NCBI GenBank assembly: GCA_024743015.1
Contig: JANSXJ010000022.1
Span: forward strand, 1-18,499
Reading direction: 5' to 3'
Source of the DNA: Hyphomonas sp.
GTDB lineage: Bacteria > Pseudomonadota > Alphaproteobacteria > Caulobacterales > Hyphomonadaceae
DNA: 18,499 bases
Shown here: positions 7,250 to 15,632 of the stretch, piece after piece
Layout of the letters: every line of letters starts with the position of its first letter
Position numbering within the stretch: position 1 is the first letter of the stretch
Program-made: the position numbers and the translations under genes
The notes under the pieces: generated by a model
The model's input: the letters and a program-made list of their open reading frames with translations, nothing else
Database searches by the model: none
Told to the model about the DNA's origin: nothing

Positions 7250-9282
7250 CGCCCTTCGCGACGCCACGCAGCGAGCAGCGCCAGCAAGATGAGGCCAATG
7301 GCAAGCAGCCCCGGCAGAAGAGGCAGGCTGGTGGAGCTGCGCACAGCAAAAGCCCCGCGTTCACGCAATCCAATCCAGTTGCCGCCGCTCGCATCTGCGC
7401 GCCGTCCGACCATGCGAATATCCGGCACCTGACCTGGACGCGCGATGGAGTAAATCCCTCCGCCGGAGCTTTCACTGAGCGGACGAAGCACCTCGCCCGT
7501 CGCTTCGAGTGCCGCGAACTCACGCGGATTTGCCGGCCCGTTGAGGGCAACGGCTTCGAGGCCGCCGGATTGCGCCCGGTACAGGCCAAGCTGATCGACC
7601 GGCACTTCGGCGCTATAGCTGCCCGGTCCTTCCTCGCGCCAGCTGGGCTCGAGAAAGCTGCCATCCGGTGTTTCGATCACCAGCGGTGCCGCGCGGTCGG
7701 CCAGCGTCCGAAGATTGGCGCGCACCGTATCGCCTTGTGTAATCAATTGCAGTTGCCGCTCATCCAGCTCGGGCTCTTTCATCAGCCAGTGCACGGTGCG
7801 GCGGATCAGGTCCGCAAACGGACCGCCGCCATCATAACCACGCGCCCAGAGCCAGATCTGGTCTGACAGAAGCTGCGCAACGCGTCCGTCACCGACTCGG
7901 TCGACCGCCAGCAGCGGTTCCCCTGTTGGTGTGCGCATCAGGACATCGCCGGTCTCGTCAAACGCCTCAATGAAGCGCAGCCACTTGCCCCAGGTTCGAC
8001 CGGTAAAGTCTTCCGTGATCGTGTGGCGCATGCCTTCTTCGGATAGCTCGGGGACAATATCCCGCGTGACAATATCGCCCGTCGGCAAAGCCGGAAGGAT
8101 TTGTGCAAGCGGGGTGCGGGCGAGACTGGCGGGACCGGCGAAACTCTCGCCCGCGACGACGAGCAAAGCGCCGCCTTCATCGACATAGCGGGCCACATCA
8201 GCGAGGTATCCCATCGTGATCACGCCGCGCCTTTCATATTGATCGAAGATGATCAGATCGAAGCCATCAAGCTTGTCTTCGAACAATTCTTCGGTCGGAA
8301 AAGCGATCAAAGCCATTTCCTCGAGCGGCGTGATGTCCTGTTTGTAAGGCGGGCGCAGGATGGTGAAGTGGACGAGATCGACGGATGGATCCGACTTCAG
8401 CAAATCGCGCCAGACCCGCCCCGAGGCGTTCGGACGCCCGGTCACCAGCAAGACGCGCAGGCCGTCGCGAACCCCTGAAATCGTCGCCGCGGTGCGATTA
8501 TTGGCGAGTGTCAGTTCCTGCGTCCCCTCGGGCGTTTCGAACACGACGATATTGTCACCGCGCCGCTCCACCTCGATGAACAGGCTGGTATCTTCGCCAG
8601 CTTCAATATAGGCGGCCTGATTGCGTCCACCATTGATTGCATAGGTGACGGGTACGGTGCCGCCTTCAGGGTCATCGACCCGGATGATGAATTCTGCCTC
8701 ATCACCAACAATGTCAAAGTTTGGCGCCTGGACGAGCGTAATTCGCCGATCGCTGGCGTCTGGATCGCCGGTAATCAGGCCGTGAACGGGCCCGAGGTCG
8801 CGGATCCGCGAAAGATTTTCCGGCATGTCGTGGATCTGCCCGTCGGTGATCAGGATCGCGCCGGCAATGCGGTCACGAGGGACATCCGCCATCAGGCCTT
8901 CCAGCGCGCCCATCAGACGCGTGCCATCGCCTTCTGTTTCGGTTTCGACGACGCGCAGATCGATGGAAGGATTGGCCTCAAGCTCGGTGCGAAGGGTGTC
9001 ATAGGCTTCGCTGGCAATCTCTGTCCGTTCTCCGAAACGCATACTGTCAGAGCGATCGACGACAATCGCAGCGACGGAGGGCAAGGGTTCGCGTTCTTCC
9101 TCGACAATGGCGGGATTGGAGAGCGCCAGCAGGCCCAGGGCAGCGGCAAGGCTGCGCGTCAGCCAGGCACGGCGAAAAGCAATCGTGTAAATCGCCAGTG
9201 CGAGCACGGTCAGGACAACCAGTCCCCAGAAGAATGGCCAGCTCACCAGCGGGTCAAATGACAGGCGGGAGACTTCCATCAT
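7246..9282 (-). CDS. Membrane-anchored VWA protein with a degenerate glutamine-amidotransferase-like domain
   Basis: The 678-residue protein has transmembrane segments near 14-33 and 42-57 and a final one at 654-672 followed by RREGR. With the positive-inside rule (FRRAWLTR between the first two), the 600-residue body is placed in the periplasm. It starts with a von Willebrand A domain (about 68-170) whose metal-binding motif DRSDS (76-80) and LITDG (144-148) are intact. A class I amidotransferase-like region follows (about 274-400: VLLVTGRP, DLIIFDQYE, ADVARYVDEGGALLVVAG). The whole protein contains no cysteine, so amidotransferase catalysis is excluded. The rest looks like beta-rich domains. 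The ATG overlaps the DUF4159 stop in an ATGA (9279-9282); it is the last gene of the moxR operon. The function is not established. Confidence 0.85.
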   Translation of the reverse strand: MMEVSRLSFDPLVSWPFFWGLVVLTVLALAIYTIAFRRAWLTRSLAAALGLLALSNPAIVEEEREPLPSVAAIVVDRSDSMRFGERTEIASEAYDTLRTELEANPSIDLRVVETETEGDGTRLMGALEGLMADVPRDRIAGAILITDGQIHDMPENLSRIRDLGPVHGLITGDPDASDRRITLVQAPNFDIVGDEAEFIIRVDDPEGGTVPVTYAINGGRNQAAYIEAGEDTSLFIEVERRGDNIVVFETPEGTQELTLANNRTAATISGVRDGLRVLLVTGRPNASGRVWRDLLKSDPSVDLVHFTILRPPYKQDITPLEEMALIAFPTEELFEDKLDGFDLIIFDQYERRGVITMGYLADVARYVDEGGALLVVAGESFAGPASLARTPLAQILPALPTGDIVTRDIVPELSEEGMRHTITEDFTGRTWGKWLRFIEAFDETGDVLMRTPTGEPLLAVDRVGDGRVAQLLSDQIWLWARGYDGGGPFADLIRRTVHWLMKEPELDERQLQLITQGDTVRANLRTLADRAAPLVIETPDGSFLEPSWREEGPGSYSAEVPVDQLGLYRAQSGGLEAVALNGPANPREFAALEATGEVLRPLSESSGGGIYSIARPGQVPDIRMVGRRADASGGNWIGLRERGAFAVRSSTSLPLLPGLLAIGLILLALLAAWRREGR

Positions 9283-12071
9283 GGGATGACCTCGCCGTCC
9301 GAATTGGAATCGAAATCACCGACGCCCTCATCTTCTCCCAGGCGTTCGAGGAGCGCCGGGATGTGGACCTGATCCTCTTTGTAATTCCCGGTCAGAATGT
9401 ACATGATCAGGTTGATGCCGAAGCGGATGGACATTTCGCGTTCCAGGTCACCGCCATCTACCGAGTAGATCGGACGCCCGCGCTCATCGACGGCCCAGGC
9501 CGCGAGATAATCGGCATCGCCTACAAAAAGGCGGCTGACGCCGTCGCCGCGTCGCTCAGTCTTGTCGGCTGCGCCTGTCGCCTCAATCCAGAGATTGCGG
9601 TTGGAGTAGCGGCCCGGGAAAGACTGCAGCAGATAATAGGACCGCGTTAGCACATGGTCTTGCGGCACCGGCGCGAGCGGCGGTGTGTCGAGACCCGCCA
9701 GAACGGTTTCGAGCCCCTCGAAACTGTTCCCCGCCCCAACGTTTCCGCCGCGCCGTGTGTCGATGAACAGAGCGCCGCCATTGCGCATATAAGCATTCAG
9801 CCGTGCGACCGCCGTTTCGCTGAACGGCTCCGGTGTATCTGGCAGGGCCAGGAACAGAACAGGATAAACGTCGAGCGCGTCTGTCTCGAGATCGACCGAA
9901 TGTGGCTCAGCAGGCTCAACGCTGGACCGGCGAAAGAGCACGTTGCGCAGGCCGTCCAGGCCCGCCTTGGTGGCCCGGTCGGTTCGTTCATCGCCGGTCT
10001 CGATATAGGCAAAGCGCATGTCCAGCGCGGCAGCGGTTTCCTTGTCGAGATTAGCTTCGTTCTCGAACGTGCTGAACTGCGCCAAACTCTCGCCAGGGAC
10101 CGCGAACGTGCCCCCGATGAGCGTGACCGCGATTACAGCTGCGCTCCGGCGCAAGGCGGGCAATCGTCCGGCCAGCGCCAGGGCGACAATCAAGTCGATG
10201 CAAAGCAGAATAAGCGCCGCCGACAGCAACAGACCGCCCAGTCTGAACGTGCGCGCATCAGTGTCTCCGAGCAGGGTTGCCGCGGCGGGCCAATTGGTAA
10301 CCGGAATAGCGCGATACTCTGATGCGACATTCAAGGCCCGCGTGCCCGCTGGGCCCTGATAGAGGCCGGGCGGATGCTCTTCGGATGGTGAGACGGCGCC
10401 AAAATCGCTGGCACGAAGCGGTGTCGCGCCAGCGCTGGGCTGCGTCAATTGTCCCGCCCCGTTGAGGGTGAGACTCGGGGAATACAACCCTTCCTCATCG
10501 CTGATCGCTTCGCCGCGACCGGCGGCAATAGACCGCCGCAGCATGTCGACGAACACGCCTGCATAGGGCAGGTCAGACCAGTCTGGTCCGGCCGTCACAT
10601 GGAACAGGACGAGTGTGCCCTCGCCGCGACGATCAGCGGTGACCAGCGGGCTGCCATCTGCCAGTCGCGCCCAGGTCCGCCGTGCCAATTCCGGGCCTGG
10701 CCGGGCTAAGACTTGCTGGCGAACGCGAATATCACCGGGCGGCGTGAGGCCCGCAAAGGGCGATGCGTCTGGGAATTCGCCCAGCGGCTGCGGATCTTCC
10801 CAGGTCAGTGTTCCGCCAATCGCGCGGGATGAACGACGCAGCGGCGCCGGGATCAAAGTATCGCCAGTCTCACCGGCTTGCGGCCCGGCCATGCGCGGTC
10901 CGGCAAACCGGATCAGCGCACCGCCATCTTCGATCCAGTCGGTGAGTGCGGTTTCTGTCACGCCATCAATCTGGCCAATATCGGTCAGGATAATTGCGTC
11001 AGGGTTCTCGTCGATCAAATCGATAAGCTCGCCTTCCGAGATGGTCGCGAACGGCTCGAGCGCCTTGCGGACATAATGGATATCCGAGAGCAGCGGCTGA
11101 GCAGTGCTGTCTCCACTGGCCAGGCCCACGCGTCTTGTCCGGTCGGCGCTGTCCCAAAGCCAGACCGTGCCCGGTGTCGCTGACCCCGTGACCTGGAAAC
11201 GGGCAATCCGCGACAGAGCTGCAGGGGGAAGCGAGAAGCTCGCCGTCGCAGTGTCCTGTCCGGTCTCAAATACGAGGTCGGTGGTTGCCAGGGCGGCGCC
11301 GTCCAGCGTCAGCGCCGACATGAAGTGCGTGGACGGGTCGGAACCGTCTGCGCGCGCGGCGGTGAGCTGAACGCCATTCGCGTCCGAACTGAGCCGCGTG
11401 ACGGCGACCGGTCCGCGTGCCCTCGCCGCATAGATGCTGAGCGGGGCCTTCTGGATCAGCGCTTGCGCGAACGGACCCGCGCTTTCCGGGTCGAGCCCGT
11501 CCGTCAGCCAGAGAATGCGCCCCGGTTGCAACCGACTCTCGTTCAGGCGTTCCAACGCCGCCGCGCGGTCAATGCCCCAGGCCTGAGGCTCCAGTGAGCG
11601 AATGCGCGCCTCGAAGGCCATCCGGTCGAGCCGCTCGGCGGGATCGGCTTCAATGGCTCTCGGTGCGGTGAGCAAAATATGCGCGGCTGTGTCGCGCGAC
11701 TCACCGTCCATGGCGGACAATGCGGCCGCGCGTATCTCTCCCCAGCGTGCGGCGCTGGTCCAGCCATCATCCACGATCACTAAAACAGGTCCGCTTGCCT
11801 CTACGCCATTCTGTGCACCCGGTGCATAGATTGGCATGGCCAGTCCGAGGATCGCGAGCGCCGCTGCACCGAGCCGCAAGAGCAGCACCCACCAAGGGGT
11901 GCGCGCCGGGGTCTCTTCTTTCGGATCTACATCTTCGAGCAATCGGAGACTGGGGAGTTGTTCCTGCTTTGGCGTCGGCGGCGTCGCCCGCAAAATGTAC
12001 CAGATGACCGGGAGGGCGATCAGTCCCAATAACGTCAGCGGTGCCATGAACAGGAACGGCCCAAGCGTCAT
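9279..12071 (-). CDS. BatA/DUF4159 membrane protein
   Basis: This 930-residue protein has three parts. Residues 1-82 form a BatA-type N-terminus with two membrane segments (7-27, 60-82). Residues 83-610 contain a VWA-like region (VLVIVDDGWTSA at 96-107, ILWLTDGLD at 186-194) and an amidotransferase-like part (AIILTDIG, TDWIEDGGALIRFAG, about 358-391). After membrane segments 611-635 and 643-660 comes the DUF4159 domain (about 683-900, LNAYMRNGGALFIDTRRGG). The VWA metal site is degenerate: DDGWT replaces DxSxS. Its only cysteine (624) lies inside a membrane helix. Charges (RLPALRR between helices 3 and 4) place both large regions in the periplasm. It overlaps its neighbours by ATGA on both sides, so translation is probably coupled. 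Related genes occur with moxR widely; their job is unknown. Confidence 0.87.
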   Translation of the reverse strand: MTLGPFLFMAPLTLLGLIALPVIWYILRATPPTPKQEQLPSLRLLEDVDPKEETPARTPWWVLLLRLGAAALAILGLAMPIYAPGAQNGVEASGPVLVIVDDGWTSAARWGEIRAAALSAMDGESRDTAAHILLTAPRAIEADPAERLDRMAFEARIRSLEPQAWGIDRAAALERLNESRLQPGRILWLTDGLDPESAGPFAQALIQKAPLSIYAARARGPVAVTRLSSDANGVQLTAARADGSDPSTHFMSALTLDGAALATTDLVFETGQDTATASFSLPPAALSRIARFQVTGSATPGTVWLWDSADRTRRVGLASGDSTAQPLLSDIHYVRKALEPFATISEGELIDLIDENPDAIILTDIGQIDGVTETALTDWIEDGGALIRFAGPRMAGPQAGETGDTLIPAPLRRSSRAIGGTLTWEDPQPLGEFPDASPFAGLTPPGDIRVRQQVLARPGPELARRTWARLADGSPLVTADRRGEGTLVLFHVTAGPDWSDLPYAGVFVDMLRRSIAAGRGEAISDEEGLYSPSLTLNGAGQLTQPSAGATPLRASDFGAVSPSEEHPPGLYQGPAGTRALNVASEYRAIPVTNWPAAATLLGDTDARTFRLGGLLLSAALILLCIDLIVALALAGRLPALRRSAAVIAVTLIGGTFAVPGESLAQFSTFENEANLDKETAAALDMRFAYIETGDERTDRATKAGLDGLRNVLFRRSSVEPAEPHSVDLETDALDVYPVLFLALPDTPEPFSETAVARLNAYMRNGGALFIDTRRGGNVGAGNSFEGLETVLAGLDTPPLAPVPQDHVLTRSYYLLQSFPGRYSNRNLWIEATGAADKTERRGDGVSRLFVGDADYLAAWAVDERGRPIYSVDGGDLEREMSIRFGINLIMYILTGNYKEDQVHIPALLERLGEDEGVGDFDSNSDGEVIP

Positions 12072-12931
12072 GCCTTGCCCCCCAACATTTCAAGTGCAGC
12101 AAATAGCGCGGCCGCACCGCGCAAGGCCGTTTGGTCGGTGCGATGACGCACCAGAGTCCATCCCATACTCACCGCGAGTGTTTGAAGCTGGTCCTGATGC
12201 GCGGCGAGCTTTTCAAGATAGGTGTCTCTGACTGTCTCGGCGCGGCCGAACAAGCGATCCAGCGCGGTTCCCGGACGGCTGAACCGGGTGCGGCCAACGA
12301 ACGGAAACTCATGTTCGATCGGATCGCTAACCGCTAACAAGACGCCGCTGCGACAGGAGCTCGCCAGGGGCGCGAGGCGCGCTCGCCAGGCATCGACCCC
12401 ATCATAGAAATCGCTGGCAATCACGGCGATTGCCTGAGACCGCGGAGGCGCGAGGTCACCGCTTTGTGTCGCAAGAAGATCTTCCGCCAGCTTGTCGGGA
12501 GCTGACTTGCCGAGGCTTGGCGCGCGGCTGCCGGTGATCATGCCGATCCGCTCCCCATCCTTGGCGAGCGTAATGCCGAGCGCCAGCATGATGGTGCGGG
12601 CCCGGTCTGCTTTGGTTTCGCGTCCAGGATCGCCAGCCCAGTCGAACCCGGCATGCGGATCATTCCAAAACAGGATGGTCCGAGCCGTTTCAAGCTCTGT
12701 CTCGCGGACGAAATACTCGTCGCCCCGGGCGCTGCGTCGCCAGTCAATACGGTCGGCGGCATCGGTCTGGGCGTAGCGTCGATATTGCCAGAACTGCTCA
12801 CCCGAACCGGCGCGCTTGCGACCCGCCGCGCCTGGATGCACAAGGTCGGCGGCGGCGGCCTGCAGCGAGACATCCGGCAACTGGCGAGCCAGCGCTTCAG
12901 CTTCAGCACGGAGCGTGGTGAGAGAAATCAC
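12068..12931 (-). CDS. DUF58 domain protein
   Basis: The 287-residue protein carries the DUF58 signature WQYRRYAQTDAADRIDWRRS (48-67), followed by FVRETELETARTILFWND. The family has a VWA-like fold and is nearly always encoded beside a MoxR ATPase. No membrane segment is evident here, unlike longer DUF58 proteins, so it is probably cytoplasmic and could link the ATPase to its membrane partners. The start is GTG at 12931, 19 bases after the moxR stop; no other start codon exists upstream in this frame. The GGAGG at 12943-12947 is 11 bases away, longer than usual, and is only three bases from an ATG that opens a three-codon frame ending across this GTG. The stop overlaps the next gene's ATG (12068-12071). 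Confidence 0.92.
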   Translation of the reverse strand: MISLTTLRAEAEALARQLPDVSLQAAAADLVHPGAAGRKRAGSGEQFWQYRRYAQTDAADRIDWRRSARGDEYFVRETELETARTILFWNDPHAGFDWAGDPGRETKADRARTIMLALGITLAKDGERIGMITGSRAPSLGKSAPDKLAEDLLATQSGDLAPPRSQAIAVIASDFYDGVDAWRARLAPLASSCRSGVLLAVSDPIEHEFPFVGRTRFSRPGTALDRLFGRAETVRDTYLEKLAAHQDQLQTLAVSMGWTLVRHRTDQTALRGAAALFAALEMLGGKA

Positions 12932-12950
12932 GCGGTCATTTGCCTCCGGA

Positions 12951-13940
12951 CTAGGCCGCCTTTCGAACCAGTTCGTCGATGAGCGTGTTCAGCCCGGGCG
13001 CTTCGCCGGTTGGGTCGTAGCGCATCCCCATGCGGTGTGCGAGGCACGGTTCGGCCAAGGCTTCAACATCCTCGATGCTCGGCGCGAGACGGCCGCGCAG
13101 CAGCGCACGCGCGCGGCAGGCCAGCATCAGGGCTTGTCCGGCGCGCGGACTTGGACCCCAATCGACGAAGCGGCGAACGCGGTCATCTTCGCTTTGCTCA
13201 GGACGGGCGTCCCGGACGAGGGCAAGGATGGCGTTCAGAACGCTTTCGCCGACGGGCATTTTGCGAACCAGGGCCTGCATCTCGATCAGCGTTTCCGCGG
13301 ACAGGGCGGTTTCAACACTTTGCTCTCCGCTGCCCGTGGTTTCGATCAGGATCTTTCGTTCCGTATCGAGGTCAGGATAGGTGACATCGATCTTCAGCAG
13401 GAAGCGGTCCAGCTGGGCCTCGGGAAGCGGGTAGGTGCCTTCCTGCTCGATCGGGTTCTGCGTCGCGAGGACATGGAAAGGCGGTGGCAGATCATAGCGG
13501 ACACCGGCAACCGTCACATGCTTTTCCTGCATGGCCTGCAACAGCGCGGACTGGGTGCGCGGCGAAGCACGGTTGATCTCGTCGGCCATCAGGAGCGAGG
13601 TAAAGATCGGTCCCTTGATAAATCGGAAGGCGCGGCTGCCATCGGCGCCTTCATCGAGCACTTCCGAGCCGAGAATATCGCCTGGCATCAGGTCTGGTGT
13701 GAACTGGATGCGGGCATTGTTCAGGCCGAGCGCGGTACCAATCGCCTCCACCAGGCGCGTCTTGGCAAGCCCAGGTGCCCCGATGAGCAATGCGTGCCCG
13801 CCGGCAAGGATGGCCGACAAAGCGAGTTCGATCACCCGCTCTTGTCCGAACACGGCCTTGCCGATCTCGGACTTCACGTTTGCAAGGGTTTCACCGGCGG
13901 CCTCCGCCTGCGCCACGATGGCTGGATTGTCGTCTGCCAT
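12951..13940 (-). CDS. moxR: MoxR-family AAA+ ATPase
   Basis: This cytoplasmic AAA+ chaperone-type ATPase of 329 residues has Walker A GAPGLAKT (54-61), Walker B LLMADEIN (116-123), sensor 1 in ATQNPIEQEGTYPLPEAQLD (159-178) and the sensor 2 arginine in WGPSPRAGQA (261-270). Length and motif order are those of standard MoxR. The frame is open upstream to 14129, but ATG 13940 gives the conserved N-terminus and has GGAG about seven bases before it. It heads the moxR-DUF58-DUF4159-VWA operon and is divergent from DUF1285. MoxR proteins generally help assemble or activate VWA-containing partners, and here the partners are encoded directly downstream. The specific client is unknown. Confidence 0.95.
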   Translation of the reverse strand: MADDNPAIVAQAEAAGETLANVKSEIGKAVFGQERVIELALSAILAGGHALLIGAPGLAKTRLVEAIGTALGLNNARIQFTPDLMPGDILGSEVLDEGADGSRAFRFIKGPIFTSLLMADEINRASPRTQSALLQAMQEKHVTVAGVRYDLPPPFHVLATQNPIEQEGTYPLPEAQLDRFLLKIDVTYPDLDTERKILIETTGSGEQSVETALSAETLIEMQALVRKMPVGESVLNAILALVRDARPEQSEDDRVRRFVDWGPSPRAGQALMLACRARALLRGRLAPSIEDVEALAEPCLAHRMGMRYDPTGEAPGLNTLIDELVRKAA

Positions 13941-13954
13941 GAGCACTCCGTCTT

Positions 13955-13981
13955 CACTATCTACACTAGTCGCACTAGGTC
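13955..13981. repeat. Three 9-bp tandem copies in the moxR/DUF1285 divergent promoter region
   Basis: CACTATCTA (13955-13963), CACTAGTCG (13964-13972) and CACTAGGTC (13973-13981) follow each other without a gap. CACTA is identical in all three and the last four bases vary. The tract fills much of the gap between two divergent starts and also contains CTAG three times, a tetramer that is scarce in many proteobacteria. It could be a regulator-binding array or chance; no clear -35/-10 pair was found beside it. Confidence 0.55.
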
Positions 13982-14007
13982 TAGGCGAGAACATGGCGGA
14001 GCACCAC

Positions 14008-14592
14008 ATGAAATCGGATGGAAAATCAGTGATCTCCCTCGACGAGGTTCTGGCCGCGATCGCGCCGGACGGAATCGATGGGCCGCTGCCACCAGTACAC
14101 TTGTGGACTCCGGAGCGTTCAGCCGACATTCAGATGGAGATCCGCGCAGATGGCAGCTGGTGGCATGAAGGCAGTCGGATCAAGCGCCAGCGCCTGGTCA
14201 AACTGTTTTCGCGCATCCTCCGCAAGGATCCGGATGGTGAGATCTATCTCGTCACGCCCTATGAGAAAGTCATCGTTCATGTCGAGGACGCGCCCTTCAT
14301 CGCGGTGCGCGTTGATAGGGTCGGCGAGCCAGGGCGTGCGCAGGGACTGGCCTTTACGACCAATCTTGGTGATGTGGTCCTTGCTGGGGACGCGCATCCC
14401 ATTCGCGTTGAGACGGATCCGGAAACCCTGGAGCCGAGCCCTTACGTGCTCGTGCGCGACGGGCTTGAAGCAAAGCTGTCCAGGCCGGTCTTTTACGAGC
14501 TTGCAGAAATGGCCGAAGCCTATGAGGGCTCTGCCGGGCAGCTCGGCGTCTGGTCGCAAGAGCGGTTTTTTGAGTTGGGACCTGCAGCCTGA
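14008..14592 (+). CDS. DUF1285 family protein
   Basis: This cytoplasmic protein of 194 residues belongs to the DUF1285 family. Its recognisable core is IRADGSWWHEGSRIKRQRLV (45-64) followed by LFSRILRKDPDG, YLVTPYEKVIVHVEDAPFIA (80-99) and a C-terminal VLVRDGLEAKLSRPVFYEL. The biochemical role of the family is not established. I prefer ATG 14008, because GGAG (13998-14001) lies six bases before it; ATG 13993 would add five residues. The stop overlaps the NUDIX start by one base (TGATG, 14590-14594). It heads a four-gene operon that ends with the CCA-adding enzyme and is divergent from moxR. Confidence 0.9.
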   Translation: MKSDGKSVISLDEVLAAIAPDGIDGPLPPVHLWTPERSADIQMEIRADGSWWHEGSRIKRQRLVKLFSRILRKDPDGEIYLVTPYEKVIVHVEDAPFIAVRVDRVGEPGRAQGLAFTTNLGDVVLAGDAHPIRVETDPETLEPSPYVLVRDGLEAKLSRPVFYELAEMAEAYEGSAGQLGVWSQERFFELGPAA

Positions 14593-15212
14593 TGAGTTTT
14601 ACGACACTGGACGATTTCCTGATGCGGGCAAGTGACCGCCTGGACCCGATTTCGGGCAGGTCGAGCATGGCGGAAGTCGGGGATCTGGACCTGGTGGATC
14701 GCGAACGCCTGACATCGATTCGCCCTGCGGCGGTTTTGATTCCCGTGATCCCGCGTCCTGAGGGCCCAACCGCGCTGCTCACCCAGAGGCCGGATACAAT
14801 GGCGTCACACCCCGGTCAGGTGGCGTTTCCAGGCGGGAAAGTTGATCAGGGCGACGCGGATGAAGTGGCCGCAGCGCTGCGCGAAGCCGAAGAAGAAGTG
14901 GGGGTGATCCCGAATACGGTCGAGCTGATTGCCCGCTCGGCGCCCTATGTTACAGGGACCGCGTTTCGAATCACGCCGGTGATCGGTGTGTTGCCGCCGG
15001 ACTTCCAGGCGCGCCCCGATCCGACGGAAGTTGCGGATGTGTTCGAGGCGCCGCTCGATTTTCTGTTCAACACGACCAACCATCAAACGGGGCAGGCCTA
15101 TTGGAAAGGCAAGCATCGACGCTATGTAGAAATGCCCTGGCAAGGCTTTCGCATCTGGGGTGTGACGGCTGGGATCATTCGTGATCTATATGCCAATCTG
15201 TACGAGACCTGA
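14592..15212 (+). CDS. NUDIX hydrolase, CoA pyrophosphatase-like (NudL/CoAse group)
   Basis: The 206-residue enzyme probably cleaves CoA or its oxidised or acylated forms to 3'-phospho-ADP and phosphopantetheine. The CoAse-specific stretch LLTQRPDTMASHPGQVAFPG (62-81) leads straight into the NUDIX box GGKVDQGDAD...LREAEEEVGV (81-105). In this subgroup an aspartate often replaces the first glutamate of the box, as here. The metal-binding REAEEE core is complete. The ATG overlaps the DUF1285 stop by one base, so the two are translationally coupled. The same pairing with cca is common in alphaproteobacteria. Exact substrate would need an assay. Confidence 0.92.
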   Translation: MSFTTLDDFLMRASDRLDPISGRSSMAEVGDLDLVDRERLTSIRPAAVLIPVIPRPEGPTALLTQRPDTMASHPGQVAFPGGKVDQGDADEVAAALREAEEEVGVIPNTVELIARSAPYVTGTAFRITPVIGVLPPDFQARPDPTEVADVFEAPLDFLFNTTNHQTGQAYWKGKHRRYVEMPWQGFRIWGVTAGIIRDLYANLYET

Positions 15213-15224
15213 GGAGCAATAGGT

Positions 15225-15632
15225 TTGGGCGCACGTATTCTATTCCAATTGGTGCTGTTTCTGCTGCCATTCATCCTGTTTGGGGTGTATCGGGTGGCGA
15301 TTGCGGAAGCTGAGCAGGAGGGGCGCAAGCCCTGGCCAATCCGGTTGCTGTTCGGAGTTGGTCTGGGACTGGCTGTGGGATCCTGGCTGATCTTCATCTT
15401 CCTCGACCGCGGCGGCCGTGAAGAGTGCTATCGCCCGACACAGATTGTCGATGGCGTCGTCGTTCCGGGTGAGCGTTATCCTTGTGAGAAAGACCTCGGA
15501 TCGATTGGTCAGCCGAAGACCGAAGACCCTGGCGGGCGCGCCGATGGTGTCGGAGAACGCCGCAACTTTGACGGGGACCGCATCGAGATCGACGAAGATA
15601 CGGCTGAGACCCTTGAAGACCCTGAACGCTGA
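15225..15632 (+). CDS. DUF6111 family small membrane protein
   Basis: This protein of 135 residues has two predicted membrane helices (about 4-23 and 40-60) and then a soluble tail rich in Asp and Glu (SIGQPKTEDPG..., EIDEDTAETLEDPE). Two cysteines (68 and 87) flank a VDGVVVPGERYP segment. The layout and position between a NUDIX gene and cca match a family of unknown function found in alphaproteobacteria. I chose the TTG start at 15225 because GAGGAG (15211-15216) lies eight bases upstream and the protein begins with a hydrophobic helix. It overlaps cca by 20 bases, so it is probably co-translated with it. Nothing suggests an enzyme. Confidence 0.82.
   Translation: MGARILFQLVLFLLPFILFGVYRVAIAEAEQEGRKPWPIRLLFGVGLGLAVGSWLIFIFLDRGGREECYRPTQIVDGVVVPGERYPCEKDLGSIGQPKTEDPGGRADGVGERRNFDGDRIEIDEDTAETLEDPER

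Noticed and set aside
12816..14168. A 450-codon open frame on the plus strand
   Set aside because: It lies opposite moxR, which has complete AAA+ motifs on the minus strand; the plus-strand product is low-complexity in Arg, Gly and Ala and shows no family motif.
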